From assembly GCF_028462125.1 (NCBI RefSeq), contig NZ_CP115468.1:896001-960000 (forward strand): a DNA stretch of 64,000 nt. Direction: 5' to 3'. Below the pieces are notes generated by a model. It was not told the origin of the DNA. It worked only from the letters and a program-made list of their open reading frames with translations, and made no database searches. A program made the position numbers and the translations under genes. Shown in pieces: positions 44,630 to 53,696 of the stretch; the stretch's first letter is position 1, and every line of letters begins with the position of its first letter. Source of the DNA: Leptospira sp. GIMC2001 (GTDB lineage Bacteria; Spirochaetota; Leptospiria; Leptospirales; Leptospiraceae).

Positions 44630-46345
44630 ATGAAACTAAGAGAATCCAATATTGAGAAATTGAATAGTGAAGTCTTCGATGTCCTAATTCTTGGCGGGGG
44701 GATCAACGGTGCCGTATCCGCTGCATCACTTTCTGCTAAGGGAGCAAGGGTTGCTTTAATTGACATGAATGATTTTGCCTCAGGAACAAGTCAAGAATCG
44801 TCAAACCTCGCTTGGGGCGGAATCAAGTATTTAGAAAGCTTGGAATTCTTCCTTGTAAGAAAGCTTTGCATGTCTAGAAACCATTTGATGCGAAGTTATC
44901 CATCAACCGTACAAGAAATACGGTTCTACACTACGATAGAAAAAGGATTCCGATTTCCTTCCTGGTTTATCTATTTAGGAACATGGTTTTATTGGTTCGT
45001 TGGCAATTGCTTTACGAAGTCGCCACGTTTTCTTACTAAATCTAGAATCGCACGAGAAGAGCCAGTGGTGAAGACAACCAATGCTGAAGGTGGATTCGAA
45101 TATTCTGATTCTTATCTACACGATAATGATGCTAGATTCGTTTTTAATTTTATACGGATGGCACTGAACTATGGTTGTATCGCCGCAAACTATGTTGAAT
45201 CGTTAGGTTCCAAAAAGGAAAATGATATTTGGATAACGTCTGTTAAAGATAAGATGTCTGGTAAGAAGTTTAATATCAAAAGTAAGCTCCTCATCAATAC
45301 TTGTGGACCTTGGGCTGATATGGAAAATGAGAAATCTGATATCTCAACTGAGCACCACCATCTTTTCTCCAAAGGAATCCATCTCATTGTTGATCGCATA
45401 AGTCCACACAAGAGAGTCTTAACTTTTTTTGCAGATGATGGTAGATTGTTTTTTGTTCTTCCAATGGGAGCCAAAACTTGCATTGGTACGACCGATACAA
45501 AAGTTGACACACCGACTCCAGAGGTAACGGAAGAAGATCGTGAGTTCGTATTATCGAATATCAATAAGAGATTGAATCTTGATAAACCGATTACAAAAGC
45601 GGATATCATATCTGAGCGTTGCGGAGTGAGACCGCTCTGTGTAAAAGGGAAAAGTGGAAGTTCTAAAGATTGGATGCAGCTTTCTCGCAAGCACGAAGTA
45701 GAGGTGATCCGAGATAAGAAGCACCTAACAGTTTTCGGTGGTAAGTTAACGGATTGTATCAATGTGGGAGAAGAAGTTGCATCCTATGTAAAAAGTATGG
45801 GAATCGATTTTCCATTTCCTAACAAACGTTGGTATGGCGAACCAGATGATGCGATTAGAGATGAATACTTTCATCAAGCACGATTGATGGATTTGGATTC
45901 CTACACAGTACCTGATTCGTCAGAACCTCTTACTCTGCGATTATGGCGTAGATACGGAGCGCAAGCAATCGGGATGTTGGAAAATATTAGGGAAGATCCA
46001 GATCAAGCGGAAGTTTTGATTCACGGAACGGAATACATTCGATGTGAATTGCACCAAGCAGCAAGAAGAGAAATGGTAGAAAAGCTAGAAGATTTTCTGC
46101 GAAGACGATCTAAAATTTCTCTTATCGAAAGAAAAGAAACGATTCGTTCATCACCAGGATTGAAAGAAGCTTGCGAAATTTTATTTGGGAATGAAGCAAA
46201 ATCCAAGTTGGAAGAGTATTTTGGCGAAGGAAAATCTAGTCAATCAAAAGCAAAATCTAACAAGAGTATGCCGATTTCTCAGAAATCAAATAGTAAGAAG
46301 AAGTCTCCGTCCAAAAAATCGAATAAGGTTGCAAAAAAAAGATAA
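44630..46345 (+). CDS. glpD: Aerobic glycerol-3-phosphate dehydrogenase
   Basis: This 571-residue FAD enzyme oxidises glycerol 3-phosphate to dihydroxyacetone phosphate and passes electrons to quinone. It has the FAD motif VLILGGGINGAVSAASLSAKG, the GlpD segments SSNLAWGGIKYLE, PMGAKTCIGTTDT and SERCGVRPL, and a C-terminal helical domain (about 380-530). The last about 38 residues are an unusual Lys/Ser-rich tail, not part of the core family, which may aid membrane or nucleic-acid contact. It is divergent from the arsenic operon. Confidence 0.93.
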   Translation: MKLRESNIEKLNSEVFDVLILGGGINGAVSAASLSAKGARVALIDMNDFASGTSQESSNLAWGGIKYLESLEFFLVRKLCMSRNHLMRSYPSTVQEIRFYTTIEKGFRFPSWFIYLGTWFYWFVGNCFTKSPRFLTKSRIAREEPVVKTTNAEGGFEYSDSYLHDNDARFVFNFIRMALNYGCIAANYVESLGSKKENDIWITSVKDKMSGKKFNIKSKLLINTCGPWADMENEKSDISTEHHHLFSKGIHLIVDRISPHKRVLTFFADDGRLFFVLPMGAKTCIGTTDTKVDTPTPEVTEEDREFVLSNINKRLNLDKPITKADIISERCGVRPLCVKGKSGSSKDWMQLSRKHEVEVIRDKKHLTVFGGKLTDCINVGEEVASYVKSMGIDFPFPNKRWYGEPDDAIRDEYFHQARLMDLDSYTVPDSSEPLTLRLWRRYGAQAIGMLENIREDPDQAEVLIHGTEYIRCELHQAARREMVEKLEDFLRRRSKISLIERKETIRSSPGLKEACEILFGNEAKSKLEEYFGEGKSSQSKAKSNKSMPISQKSNSKKKSPSKKSNKVAKKR

Positions 46346-46449
46346 TTATCTCTGCGATTAAATAAAATCTTTAATTGAAAATTGAGTGACGCGGACAATA
46401 TGTCCGCTATTTTTTAACCTTGTTGGTAAATTCGTTTTAGGAGAAATTT

Positions 46450-47094
46450 ATGAATGCGAAGAACGTATTAAATCTTTTGTTCCCTTTTCTATGCTTGGTA
46501 TATTTGGTGAGTCTGCAATTTGAACCATATCAAGGTCAACCTTACATAAAGGCATTGCCAATTCTGGTTTTGGCTATTTTGGTTCTTTCAAAATTCAAGA
46601 CAGGCATACCGTATCTTTTGTTCGGAATTGGATTGGTATTCTCATCTGCCGGAGACGTTGTCCTCGCACATAGCTTTCCTCATTCTTTTACTATTGGTCT
46701 TGGTTTGTTTTTGGTTGCACATTTATTCTATGTCTCCAGTTTTTACAAACGAAATCGCCACAGCTTCGCTATGAGAAGAGCACAAGTTGCTGTTGTATTA
46801 TTTTTTGCTTTTATTATGTGCCTATTGCTTCTGCCAAGAACAGGAGAGATGACAATTCCTGTGACGGTCTATTTGTTAACCATCGCTACTATGGCAGTCT
46901 TCGCATCCGTTCAAAAAGAAGGAGCTCTTCCGATATTTCTCGGTGCAGTATTTTTCATGATATCCGATGGTATCATAGCCTATAGCAAATTTATTGATCC
47001 AATTCCACAATCGCATTTGCTAATCATGACCACCTACTATTTGGCACAAGGTCTGCTTGCTCGTGGAGTTTTAGGAGTCGGACTTAAATCTTAA
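46450..47094 (+). CDS. YhhN/TMEM86 family membrane protein (lysoplasmalogenase-like)
   Basis: This 214-residue protein has about eight transmembrane helices and the family's conserved acidic motifs SAGDVVLA and ISDGIIAYSKF. TMEM86 relatives hydrolyse the vinyl-ether bond of lysoplasmalogens; in bacteria the activity is less well known. A clear AGGAG precedes the ATG. It follows glpD by about 100 bases. Confidence 0.87.
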   Translation: MNAKNVLNLLFPFLCLVYLVSLQFEPYQGQPYIKALPILVLAILVLSKFKTGIPYLLFGIGLVFSSAGDVVLAHSFPHSFTIGLGLFLVAHLFYVSSFYKRNRHSFAMRRAQVAVVLFFAFIMCLLLLPRTGEMTIPVTVYLLTIATMAVFASVQKEGALPIFLGAVFFMISDGIIAYSKFIDPIPQSHLLIMTTYYLAQGLLARGVLGVGLKS

Positions 47095-47141
47095 AATTTG
47101 ATTAGACAGGAAAGGGTTTCTATGATAGGTTTTACCTGATT

Positions 47142-48587
47142 ATGGAGCCCTTTCTTGGATGCACCCGAATTCAGCTTACAAGATTGATTTCTTATGGGCT
47201 GATTCATTTGCTAGCATTTCTAATTCTGAATTGTCAATTGGAACAAGATGCTGATATGCTTTTTGTTTTGCCTCTAGCCAATGCTGCAGGAAGCAATTCA
47301 GATGAAGATTCTAGTAATCCCTGCGAACTGAATTTTACTTCGTACTCTTTTGGATCAACTACCAATTCTTTGTCTAGCAACTATACAGGAACGATATCTA
47401 CAAATTCAGTAGCGATCAACCTTCCTTACGGAAGAATTGTTCGCGCAATCGCTGATTTCCAAACTACAGAGAATACAGCAGTTCAGATTTCGGAGACTAC
47501 GCAAGTGAGTGCTTCCACTTCAAACGATTTCTCGAATCCAGTTGCTTATACTCTCTCTCGTGCAAATTGTCCGAATGCAACAATTACAGTGAATGTAACA
47601 CCTTTATCACCTGTTCCAGAAACTGGACTCGCAAATTGTTATGATAGCACAAGTATGCAAACCTGCAATGCAGTTTCTACAACGCACCCCAGACAAGATG
47701 GAAGCGTTGCATCAGCCAATGGTCGGTCTCTACTTGCATCTGCTTCCACAACATTCAACGATCGAATTACTGTTGATCAGGTAACAGGACTTATCTGGAA
47801 TTCTTGCTTAATTGGTCAAGACCCAACAACCAATTGTGGTGGAGCAGCAACAGGAATGAACCAGGATGATGCGATCACCAATTGTTCCGATCTTAATAAT
47901 CGAAATTCTGGATCAGGATACGGAGGTCTCAAATTCTGGAGACTTCCCACGATCCAAGAATTGATGTACATCACCTATCATAACGATGGTGAGCCTTTTA
48001 TACACACCACTCGATTTCCGCAAATAGCGGCAACAAATTCCGTCTGGTCGAGCACAATTGATCCCAATGATGCATCCGAAGGCTATCGACTCAGATTTGT
48101 GGATGGCAATTTTTTGAATCAACGAACTGATTCGGGAATCCGTTTTGCACTTTGTGTATCGGGAGGGGCAACACCCTCTCGATCATTGAGTATTGTCAAC
48201 GATGAAGAAGTCAATGACTTGCGAACCGGTCTAACATGGAAAAGATGCACTTCAGGTAGAACCTATCCAGGTTGTACTGGCGCAAATCCAAATCCCAATT
48301 GGCAGGCTGCACTCCAAGATTGTTCTAATTTGGGTGGAAGATGGCGTCTCCCGAATTCACACGAGTTAGTAAGTCTGTTCGATTATTCTAATGCAACCAA
48401 TGGAATTGAAGGAAGCTTTTTTCCAAATGTTACACCGAGTGTTCAATACTGGTCAGCTACAACAAGCTCTCATGCTGGTTCACAAGCGGGAGCATTTGCT
48501 ATGAATTCATTAGGAGAAGTGGTAACAAATCTTACGAAAAGCACGGCTGCAAATATCAAAGCCTATTGCGTGCAAGATTCCAATTGA
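47142..48587 (+). CDS. DUF1566 (Lcl C-terminal) lipoprotein with two repeats
   Basis: This 481-residue exported protein has an N-terminal signal with LAFLILNC as a likely lipobox (Cys about 30). A Ser/Thr-rich beta-type region (about 60-170) follows, then two DUF1566 domains: VTGLIWNSC to ALCVSGG, and LRTGLTWKRC to AYCVQDS, each with WRLP. DUF1566 domains occur in surface and secreted proteins and may bind ligands. It is probably surface-exposed or periplasmic. It converges with the acetoacetyl-CoA synthetase gene 14 bases away. Confidence 0.85.
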   Translation: MEPFLGCTRIQLTRLISYGLIHLLAFLILNCQLEQDADMLFVLPLANAAGSNSDEDSSNPCELNFTSYSFGSTTNSLSSNYTGTISTNSVAINLPYGRIVRAIADFQTTENTAVQISETTQVSASTSNDFSNPVAYTLSRANCPNATITVNVTPLSPVPETGLANCYDSTSMQTCNAVSTTHPRQDGSVASANGRSLLASASTTFNDRITVDQVTGLIWNSCLIGQDPTTNCGGAATGMNQDDAITNCSDLNNRNSGSGYGGLKFWRLPTIQELMYITYHNDGEPFIHTTRFPQIAATNSVWSSTIDPNDASEGYRLRFVDGNFLNQRTDSGIRFALCVSGGATPSRSLSIVNDEEVNDLRTGLTWKRCTSGRTYPGCTGANPNPNWQAALQDCSNLGGRWRLPNSHELVSLFDYSNATNGIEGSFFPNVTPSVQYWSATTSSHAGSQAGAFAMNSLGEVVTNLTKSTAANIKAYCVQDSN

Positions 48588-48601
48588 TATAAATTCTGCC
48601 G

Positions 48602-50647
48602 CTACTGCAACTCTGGAAAACGATACTGAGCTAAACATTCTGGATTGCTTAGTGCATTGGCATTTTTTACTTCTTTTCCTTCGACAATATTCTTGACAGC
48701 GAGTTCGACCTTCTTGCCATTCACTGTGTACGGAATGTCCGTAACTGGAAGAACGATGGCAGGCATATGTCGAGGCGATACTTGATCACGAATTGTTTTC
48801 TTAATTTTGGATACAAGCTCTTCGCTAAAAGTATAGTTTGATTTCATCTTGACAAAAAGTACAATTCGTACGTCATCTTGATAGTCTTGTCCAATAATCA
48901 CTGAATCTTGTATTTCTTCAAACGTTTCTATAATATTGTAGATATCGGCTGTTCCGATTCGCACACCACCAGGGTTGAGTGTTGCATCACTTCTACCATA
49001 GATGATCATACCGTCTGTAGCTGTAATTTCAGCAAAATCTCCATGACACCAGATGTTTTCGAAGCGAGAAAAATATGCGTCTTTGTATTTGGTGCGATCT
49101 TTATCTTTCCAGAAATACAAAGGCATAGAGGGAAAAGGTTTCTCGCACACTAATTCACCTTTTTCTTCAAGTACAGATTGTCCGTCGTCATTGTATACAT
49201 GGACTGCCATACCAAGACCTCGGCATTGTATCTCAGCTGAATAAACGGGAAGGGTTGGATTACCGAGCGCAAAGCAGCCGTTAAGATCTGTTCCACCTGA
49301 AATGGAAGATAATTGTATGTCAGATTTTATACGATTGTAAACAAATTCAAATCCAGATGCAGGTAAGGGTGATCCGGTTGAGAGAATAGCTCTTAAACTC
49401 TGCAATTTAAACTCGGATTTTGGATCTACTTTTTCGGAATCGAGAACCGTAAGATACTTGGCAGAGATTCCAAATACATGAATTTTCTCACGATCGATCC
49501 ATTCCCAGAGGAATCTCCAATCTGGATAGAAAGGATTCCCATCAAAAATACAAAGACGCGAACCAATATAAAGCGATGAGGCAACCCAATTCCACATCAT
49601 CCAACCGCATGTTGTATAGTAAGTTATGGATTCGTCTTCAACAAGATCCGTATGTAGAATCAATTCTTTCGTATGGTTGAGTAGAACTCCTGGCCCTTGT
49701 ACAATGCATTTAGGCAGACCTGTAGTTCCAGATGAGTACATAATGTACACTGGATCATTGAAATGAATAGGAGTGTATTGAATTTCGATACTTTCACCAG
49801 GGTTTTTATCAGATGGCGATGGAATTTCGTTCCAGAGAATTATTTCTTTGGAATGTTTGGATCCATTGGCATGAACAGATGATTCTGTCCATTCTTGAAT
49901 CGATGATAGATCTAGAGCTTTGTCTTGTTCAGTAAAGTTCCAGATTACAATTTTCTCTACTGATGGAAGCGAATCAAGAATCTCCTTCCATTTCGCAAGG
50001 CATGAAATTTTCTTGCCTTTGAAAAAGTAACCATCACATAGAATTAGAATTTTAGGGTCTATCTGTTGGAAACGATCTAACAACCCTTTGGTGCCAAAGT
50101 CTGGCGATGCACTTGACCATATTGCACCAAGTGATGTGGTTGCAAGCATCGATAGTATAGATACTGGAGAATTGGGAAGAATTCCTGCTATTCGATCCCC
50201 TTTTATTATATCAGATGCAATCAAGAAATCTTGCAATCTTTTCACTTCATGCAAAACGTCTCTGCGAGTAAGATCGGACGCGGGAACAGTTGAGGATTCA
50301 GGTTGGAAATGAATTGCAACACGATCCTGGTCTTCTGTGAATCTACGTAATAGATTCTCGGCGAAATTGATCTCGGAACCTGGAAACCATTCTGTATCGT
50401 AGAAATTCTCTGATAATGTCCAAGTAGACTTTGCTTCTTTCTGAAAAATCAATCCCGAATATTCTGCCCAGTATTGCCAGAAATCTTCCACATGTTCTGT
50501 TGACCATTTCCATAACTCATGGTAATTGGAAAATTTCTTACCAATTGACGATTCAAGTGCTTTTTGAAAAATCGTTAACTGAGATTTCGTAACATTACTA
50601 TGATTAGGTGACCAGAGAGGAATTTGTTTTGGATTCTGCTGATTCAT
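48602..50647 (-). CDS. Acetoacetyl-CoA synthetase
   Basis: This 681-residue adenylate-forming enzyme has the AMP-binding motif YIMYSSGTTGLPKCIVQ, the acetyl-CoA-synthetase-like SASPDFG and TTCGWMMWNW, and the C-terminal lysine in YTVNGKKVELA. The subfamily is acetoacetate-CoA ligase (length and WMMWNW segment). It activates acetoacetate for lipid synthesis or ketone-body use. The PTPS-III-like gene lies 15 bases upstream on the same strand. Confidence 0.93.
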   Translation of the reverse strand: MNQQNPKQIPLWSPNHSNVTKSQLTIFQKALESSIGKKFSNYHELWKWSTEHVEDFWQYWAEYSGLIFQKEAKSTWTLSENFYDTEWFPGSEINFAENLLRRFTEDQDRVAIHFQPESSTVPASDLTRRDVLHEVKRLQDFLIASDIIKGDRIAGILPNSPVSILSMLATTSLGAIWSSASPDFGTKGLLDRFQQIDPKILILCDGYFFKGKKISCLAKWKEILDSLPSVEKIVIWNFTEQDKALDLSSIQEWTESSVHANGSKHSKEIILWNEIPSPSDKNPGESIEIQYTPIHFNDPVYIMYSSGTTGLPKCIVQGPGVLLNHTKELILHTDLVEDESITYYTTCGWMMWNWVASSLYIGSRLCIFDGNPFYPDWRFLWEWIDREKIHVFGISAKYLTVLDSEKVDPKSEFKLQSLRAILSTGSPLPASGFEFVYNRIKSDIQLSSISGGTDLNGCFALGNPTLPVYSAEIQCRGLGMAVHVYNDDGQSVLEEKGELVCEKPFPSMPLYFWKDKDRTKYKDAYFSRFENIWCHGDFAEITATDGMIIYGRSDATLNPGGVRIGTADIYNIIETFEEIQDSVIIGQDYQDDVRIVLFVKMKSNYTFSEELVSKIKKTIRDQVSPRHMPAIVLPVTDIPYTVNGKKVELAVKNIVEGKEVKNANALSNPECLAQYRFPELQ

Positions 50648-50662
50648 AACTGAGTTCCGATA

Positions 50663-51070
50663 TTACTTTTTGCCTGGAATGAAATAGGCAATGTTTTCTG
50701 GACCTTCATGGATCACAATTTTTTGGATAATTCCACCCGTTTCGTCGACTGATGATTTCAGTCCGTAAAAAAACCATTTTGCTATATTCTCGGATGTCGG
50801 ATTGACTCCTTTAAATTCAGGAAGATCATTGATCATAAGATGGTCAATGGTGTCGACAAGCTCTTTTAGCTTGCTTTTCGCTGATATAAAATCATAGGAT
50901 ATTCCGTCCGCTCGAAGTCCATTCTTACCCGCTAGATACACTTCTACTTTCCAGGAATGGCCGTGGATCGGTTCATCAGATCCATCGGGAAAATATTCGT
51001 AAAGGTAATGTGCCGATTCAAATCGACCCTCAATTCTTATATAAAATTCGCCTTTTTCATCTAGAAACAT
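50663..51070 (-). CDS. Pterin synthase of the PTPS-III type (6-pyruvoyltetrahydropterin synthase fold)
   Basis: This 135-residue protein has the zinc histidines of the PTPS/QueD fold, H21 (FESAH), H36 and H38 (HGHSW), and the C-terminal substrate-binding Glu in VIHEGPENIAY. The catalytic cysteine of PTPS and QueD is replaced by Glu33, giving E-P-I-H-G-H. That Glu-x-x-His-Gly-His pattern is known for PTPS-III, which makes 6-hydroxymethyldihydropterin directly and can replace dihydroneopterin aldolase in folate synthesis. It may therefore be a folate enzyme rather than queuosine QueD. Confidence 0.82.
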   Translation of the reverse strand: MFLDEKGEFYIRIEGRFESAHYLYEYFPDGSDEPIHGHSWKVEVYLAGKNGLRADGISYDFISAKSKLKELVDTIDHLMINDLPEFKGVNPTSENIAKWFFYGLKSSVDETGGIIQKIVIHEGPENIAYFIPGKK

Positions 51071-51129
51071 AATACTTGACTGTATACCACAAGTCTAATT
51101 AATGTATAGTAAAATCTTAGGGGCATGCA

Positions 51130-51357
51130 ATGACTGAATCAACAAAAACTGGTTTTTATAAAGAAATGACTGTAGGGGAAGCAATGGCTCTCCATCCTGA
51201 AGCTGGACTCGTTTTTTCAAGCTATCACCTCGGAGGCTGTTCACATTGTTCGATTAATGAATTAGAAACGGTAGAACAAGTCTGTATGGGATATGGAGTA
51301 GAAGTGGAAGTTCTGATTGATAGCTTAAATAATCTCTTAGAAGATTCAGAAGATTAA
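51130..51357 (+). CDS. DUF1858 domain protein
   Basis: This 75-residue protein is essentially one DUF1858 domain: MTVGEAMALHPEAGLVF and the GGCSHC pair that is the family's hallmark, followed by an acidic tail. The domain is found alone or attached to hybrid-cluster and regulatory proteins and may bind a cofactor through the cysteines. It is divergent from the PTPS-III-like gene and ends upstream of a clear terminator. Confidence 0.85.
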   Translation: MTESTKTGFYKEMTVGEAMALHPEAGLVFSSYHLGGCSHCSINELETVEQVCMGYGVEVEVLIDSLNNLLEDSED

Positions 51358-51388
51358 ACTCTGACAATCCTGGTCAAATAGCATGATT

Positions 51389-51420
51389 AGGGCGAGACAT
51401 TCGCCCTGTTCTCATTTTTT
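51389..51420 (+). terminator. Rho-independent terminator after DUF1858 gene
   Basis: AGGGCGA (51389-51395) and TCGCCCT (51401-51407) form a perfect 7-base stem with a 5-base loop, followed by a T-rich tail. It lies 32 bases after the stop. The rest of the 51358-51591 gap holds no gene. Confidence 0.8.
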
Positions 51421-51591
51421 CAAAAATAAACCACCTTCATATTTCTTTAAAGAATAAAGAAATTTCATATTTCCTCGTTTGAGGGCTGTAATACCAGTTG
51501 ACGATACCTTTCATTTATTTATTTTATTGTAAATGTCTAGGTTGGCATCTAATCGAAATAATATCAAAAAATATTTAATTTTCTGTAATTC

Positions 51592-52149
51592 ATGCAAAAT
51601 ACTAAGATAATTGTATTCATTTATTCTCTTTGTCTTTCGGGTTGTATAACAATCTACAATTCTGATATCAAACCTATATCTTCAAAATTTTGTATTGGTA
51701 ACGAAAAATATCATATTTTTCTACTGAATAGCTATTCTCAGATAAATGAAGATCAATCGATTGAAATGAAACCAGAGATTCCATTAAAAAGTCTCAAGAA
51801 AAAGTTAATGAAAGTTAGTTGCATAGAAGTAATTGAAGAAATTTCTAGTATGAATGAAGCGAATCATATTGATTCCAAATTATGTAAGATGATAAAATTG
51901 AATATAACTTATCATTCACCATTTAGTTTTGCAAAAATACTGTTTCTAATTCCAACTAGGAGTTTAACGGAATACAAAGTAAATATAATCAATATTGATA
52001 GCTTAAATAATCAGGAATTGATTTCTACTTATCGTTATGAAAAACTGAATTACTACTGGTTTTTTCTTCTACCTCTGACACCTTTTTTATTTGATGATGA
52101 ATATGAAGAGACAATTTTGAACAATTTGGTTCGAGATCTTCAAGTTTGA
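51592..52149 (+). CDS. Hypothetical lipoprotein
   Basis: This 185-residue protein has a signal peptide with IYSLCLSGC, a fair lipobox (Cys about 18). The remainder is soluble with a beta-rich pattern and a hydrophobic segment near residues 150-165 (YWFFLLPLTPFLF). No family recognised. Low G+C and no operon partner suggest an accessory gene. Confidence 0.6.
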   Translation: MQNTKIIVFIYSLCLSGCITIYNSDIKPISSKFCIGNEKYHIFLLNSYSQINEDQSIEMKPEIPLKSLKKKLMKVSCIEVIEEISSMNEANHIDSKLCKMIKLNITYHSPFSFAKILFLIPTRSLTEYKVNIINIDSLNNQELISTYRYEKLNYYWFFLLPLTPFLFDDEYEETILNNLVRDLQV

Positions 52150-52215
52150 ATTTTAGAAATAATAAATTTTTACGCATTGGCAAGTCTCTTCCAAAAAGTT
52201 CAATTTATAATATGA

Positions 52216-52782
52216 ATGAAGGAAATTCGAATGAAAAAAGATGATTCTAGTGGCCAACGGAATAAGCTGGTCATAGAGGATACCACTCTTGAACTTGAAC
52301 TACTCACCAAGTTGATTCTAAAGCCATGCGGTATGCAATTGAATAATATTGAAGTGGATAAGGAAAGCCGTGAGTATGCTGCGCATAGAATTCAAATAGG
52401 CAAATTCAAAGCAATATTTCGTGTATCAAAAATTACTCCAATAAAATCCGGACAATTTGTAACAGTTTGGAAACGGAACATTCAAGGAATAACAAAGCCA
52501 TTTGATCTCTCAGATGGAATTGATTTTTATATTATTGGATCTAAGAAAGAAAATCATTTAGGCTTTTTTATATTTCCCAAGAAAATCCTTCAGATTCAGA
52601 GAATAATTTCTGATGCGAACAAAGTTGGTAAACTTGGGATTAGAGTCTACCCGCCTTGGGATACTACAACGAGCAAACAAGCACAGAAGACTCAAAACTG
52701 GCAATCTGAGTATTTTGTTGATGCATCAAATGAAAAGAAAATTGATATAAATCAAGTTAGTGCGATCTTCGGGTTGGAATAG
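52216..52782 (+). CDS. MepB family protein
   Basis: This 188-residue protein matches the MepB family seen in Staphylococcus: FRVSKITPIKSGQFVTVWKR, FFIFPKKIL and the strongly conserved GIRVYPPWD followed by KTQNWQSEYF. MepB has no settled biochemical role; the name comes from a gene beside the mepA efflux pump. No efflux gene is adjacent here. It precedes the repeat-rich accessory segment. ATG 52216 is preceded by a weak site; internal starts are possible. Confidence 0.8.
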   Translation: MKEIRMKKDDSSGQRNKLVIEDTTLELELLTKLILKPCGMQLNNIEVDKESREYAAHRIQIGKFKAIFRVSKITPIKSGQFVTVWKRNIQGITKPFDLSDGIDFYIIGSKKENHLGFFIFPKKILQIQRIISDANKVGKLGIRVYPPWDTTTSKQAQKTQNWQSEYFVDASNEKKIDINQVSAIFGLE

Positions 52783-52852
52783 GATGTTCACGAAGGGTGG
52801 TGTTAGGCTAGGAAGTCGTATGTATTGAATTTTGTTTTATTAGTATTTTGAT

Positions 52853-53282
52853 ATTTTTTCTATTATTATTTACTTTGAGCGCTTTTCGTATACTTTGTGC
52901 TCTTTGTGGTTAAGAAAAAAGAGTTACCACAAAGTTCTCTAAGTGCACACGAAGTTCGCTTAGAGACATGTATTAGTTAGGGGTTAACTGTTTTCTTTTT
53001 TTCTTCCCTCTGATTTCTCTGCTCTGCTCTGCCCAGCATCAGTTTCTGCAAGAAATGGTGCTGTGGTCTCTTTGTGTGAACCGTATTTTATTCCGAAGGA
53101 ATGTAAATAGTATACCAATTCACTTAGCTATATACCAATCAAAATCGCTTAACTGAATTGAGATCTCTTCCGCTCGCACGTAGTGGTTGCCGTCTGAGGG
53201 GTTTTGGCCCATCACCAGTCCAACCCCTTGGTGGTGGGTAGACATTCCGAGTTGGCCACCGGACCGAACGAAGGTAGGCACG
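52853..53282 (+). repeat. Mosaic dispersed repeat, copy A
   Basis: This segment contains three blocks that recur at 54481-54815. Block 1 (52853-52958) is a near-palindrome built on CTTTGTGGTTA/TTACCACAAAG. Block 2 (53034-53090) is a CAGCA/TGCTG hairpin and ACCGTATTTT. Block 3 (53119-53282) starts TTCACTTAGCTATATACC and ends with ACGAAGGTAGGCACG. A further partial block 1 arm (TTACCACAAAGTTCTCAAAG) is at about 53290-53330. No gene is supported here; 53331-53558 also shows nothing convincing. Confidence 0.8.
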
Positions 53283-53558
53283 AATTCTATTACCACAAAG
53301 TTCTCAAAGTTCACACAATGAACACGGAGGATTATCATTGAAAGCCTAATCCTTATTGAATATGAGGCATTGATGATAAAGAATTTTAAATACAAATTAC
53401 TGCATTCGCGAAAATCAAATTTAAATAGAATTCCTGATTGCGAAATATTATCCAAATCCGATGCTTAGTTGAAAGGCTAAAATTTTTGAGAAAGATGGAT
53501 TCAACACCCCTTTGTTGGCTACAAATATTCTACTAAACACCAATAGCCATCGAATATA

Positions 53559-53696
53559 ATGTATCTTACAATGAGTAATCTACGGGAATATAAAAGGATC
53601 GTAAGCGATTCTAGTAAAACTACAGAACTTGTTCGAGTCAAATACGGTGACTATAAGTTAGGTAATCTTTGGTCTACAATATTGGAGAAACAATAA
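53559..53696 (+). CDS. Small ORF upstream of exported protein gene
   Basis: This 45-residue basic peptide (MYLTMSNLREYKRIVSDS at the start) ends with a TAA that overlaps the ATG of the next gene as TAATG, a coupling arrangement that suggests translation. A second Met at codon 5 is an alternative start. It shows no family and could also be a remnant of a longer gene. Confidence 0.4.
   Translation: MYLTMSNLREYKRIVSDSSKTTELVRVKYGDYKLGNLWSTILEKQ

Noticed and set aside
45190..45762. 190-codon open frame on the minus strand inside glpD
   Set aside because: The plus-strand GlpD sequence has continuous conserved motifs here; the antisense frame shows no family likeness or ribosome-binding site.
50663..51070. 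Naming this gene queD
   Set aside because: The catalytic Cys of QueD is Glu, which fits PTPS-III.
53120..53455. 111-codon minus-strand open frame in the repeat region
   Set aside because: It runs through repeat block 3 and palindromes, and its product has no protein-like pattern.
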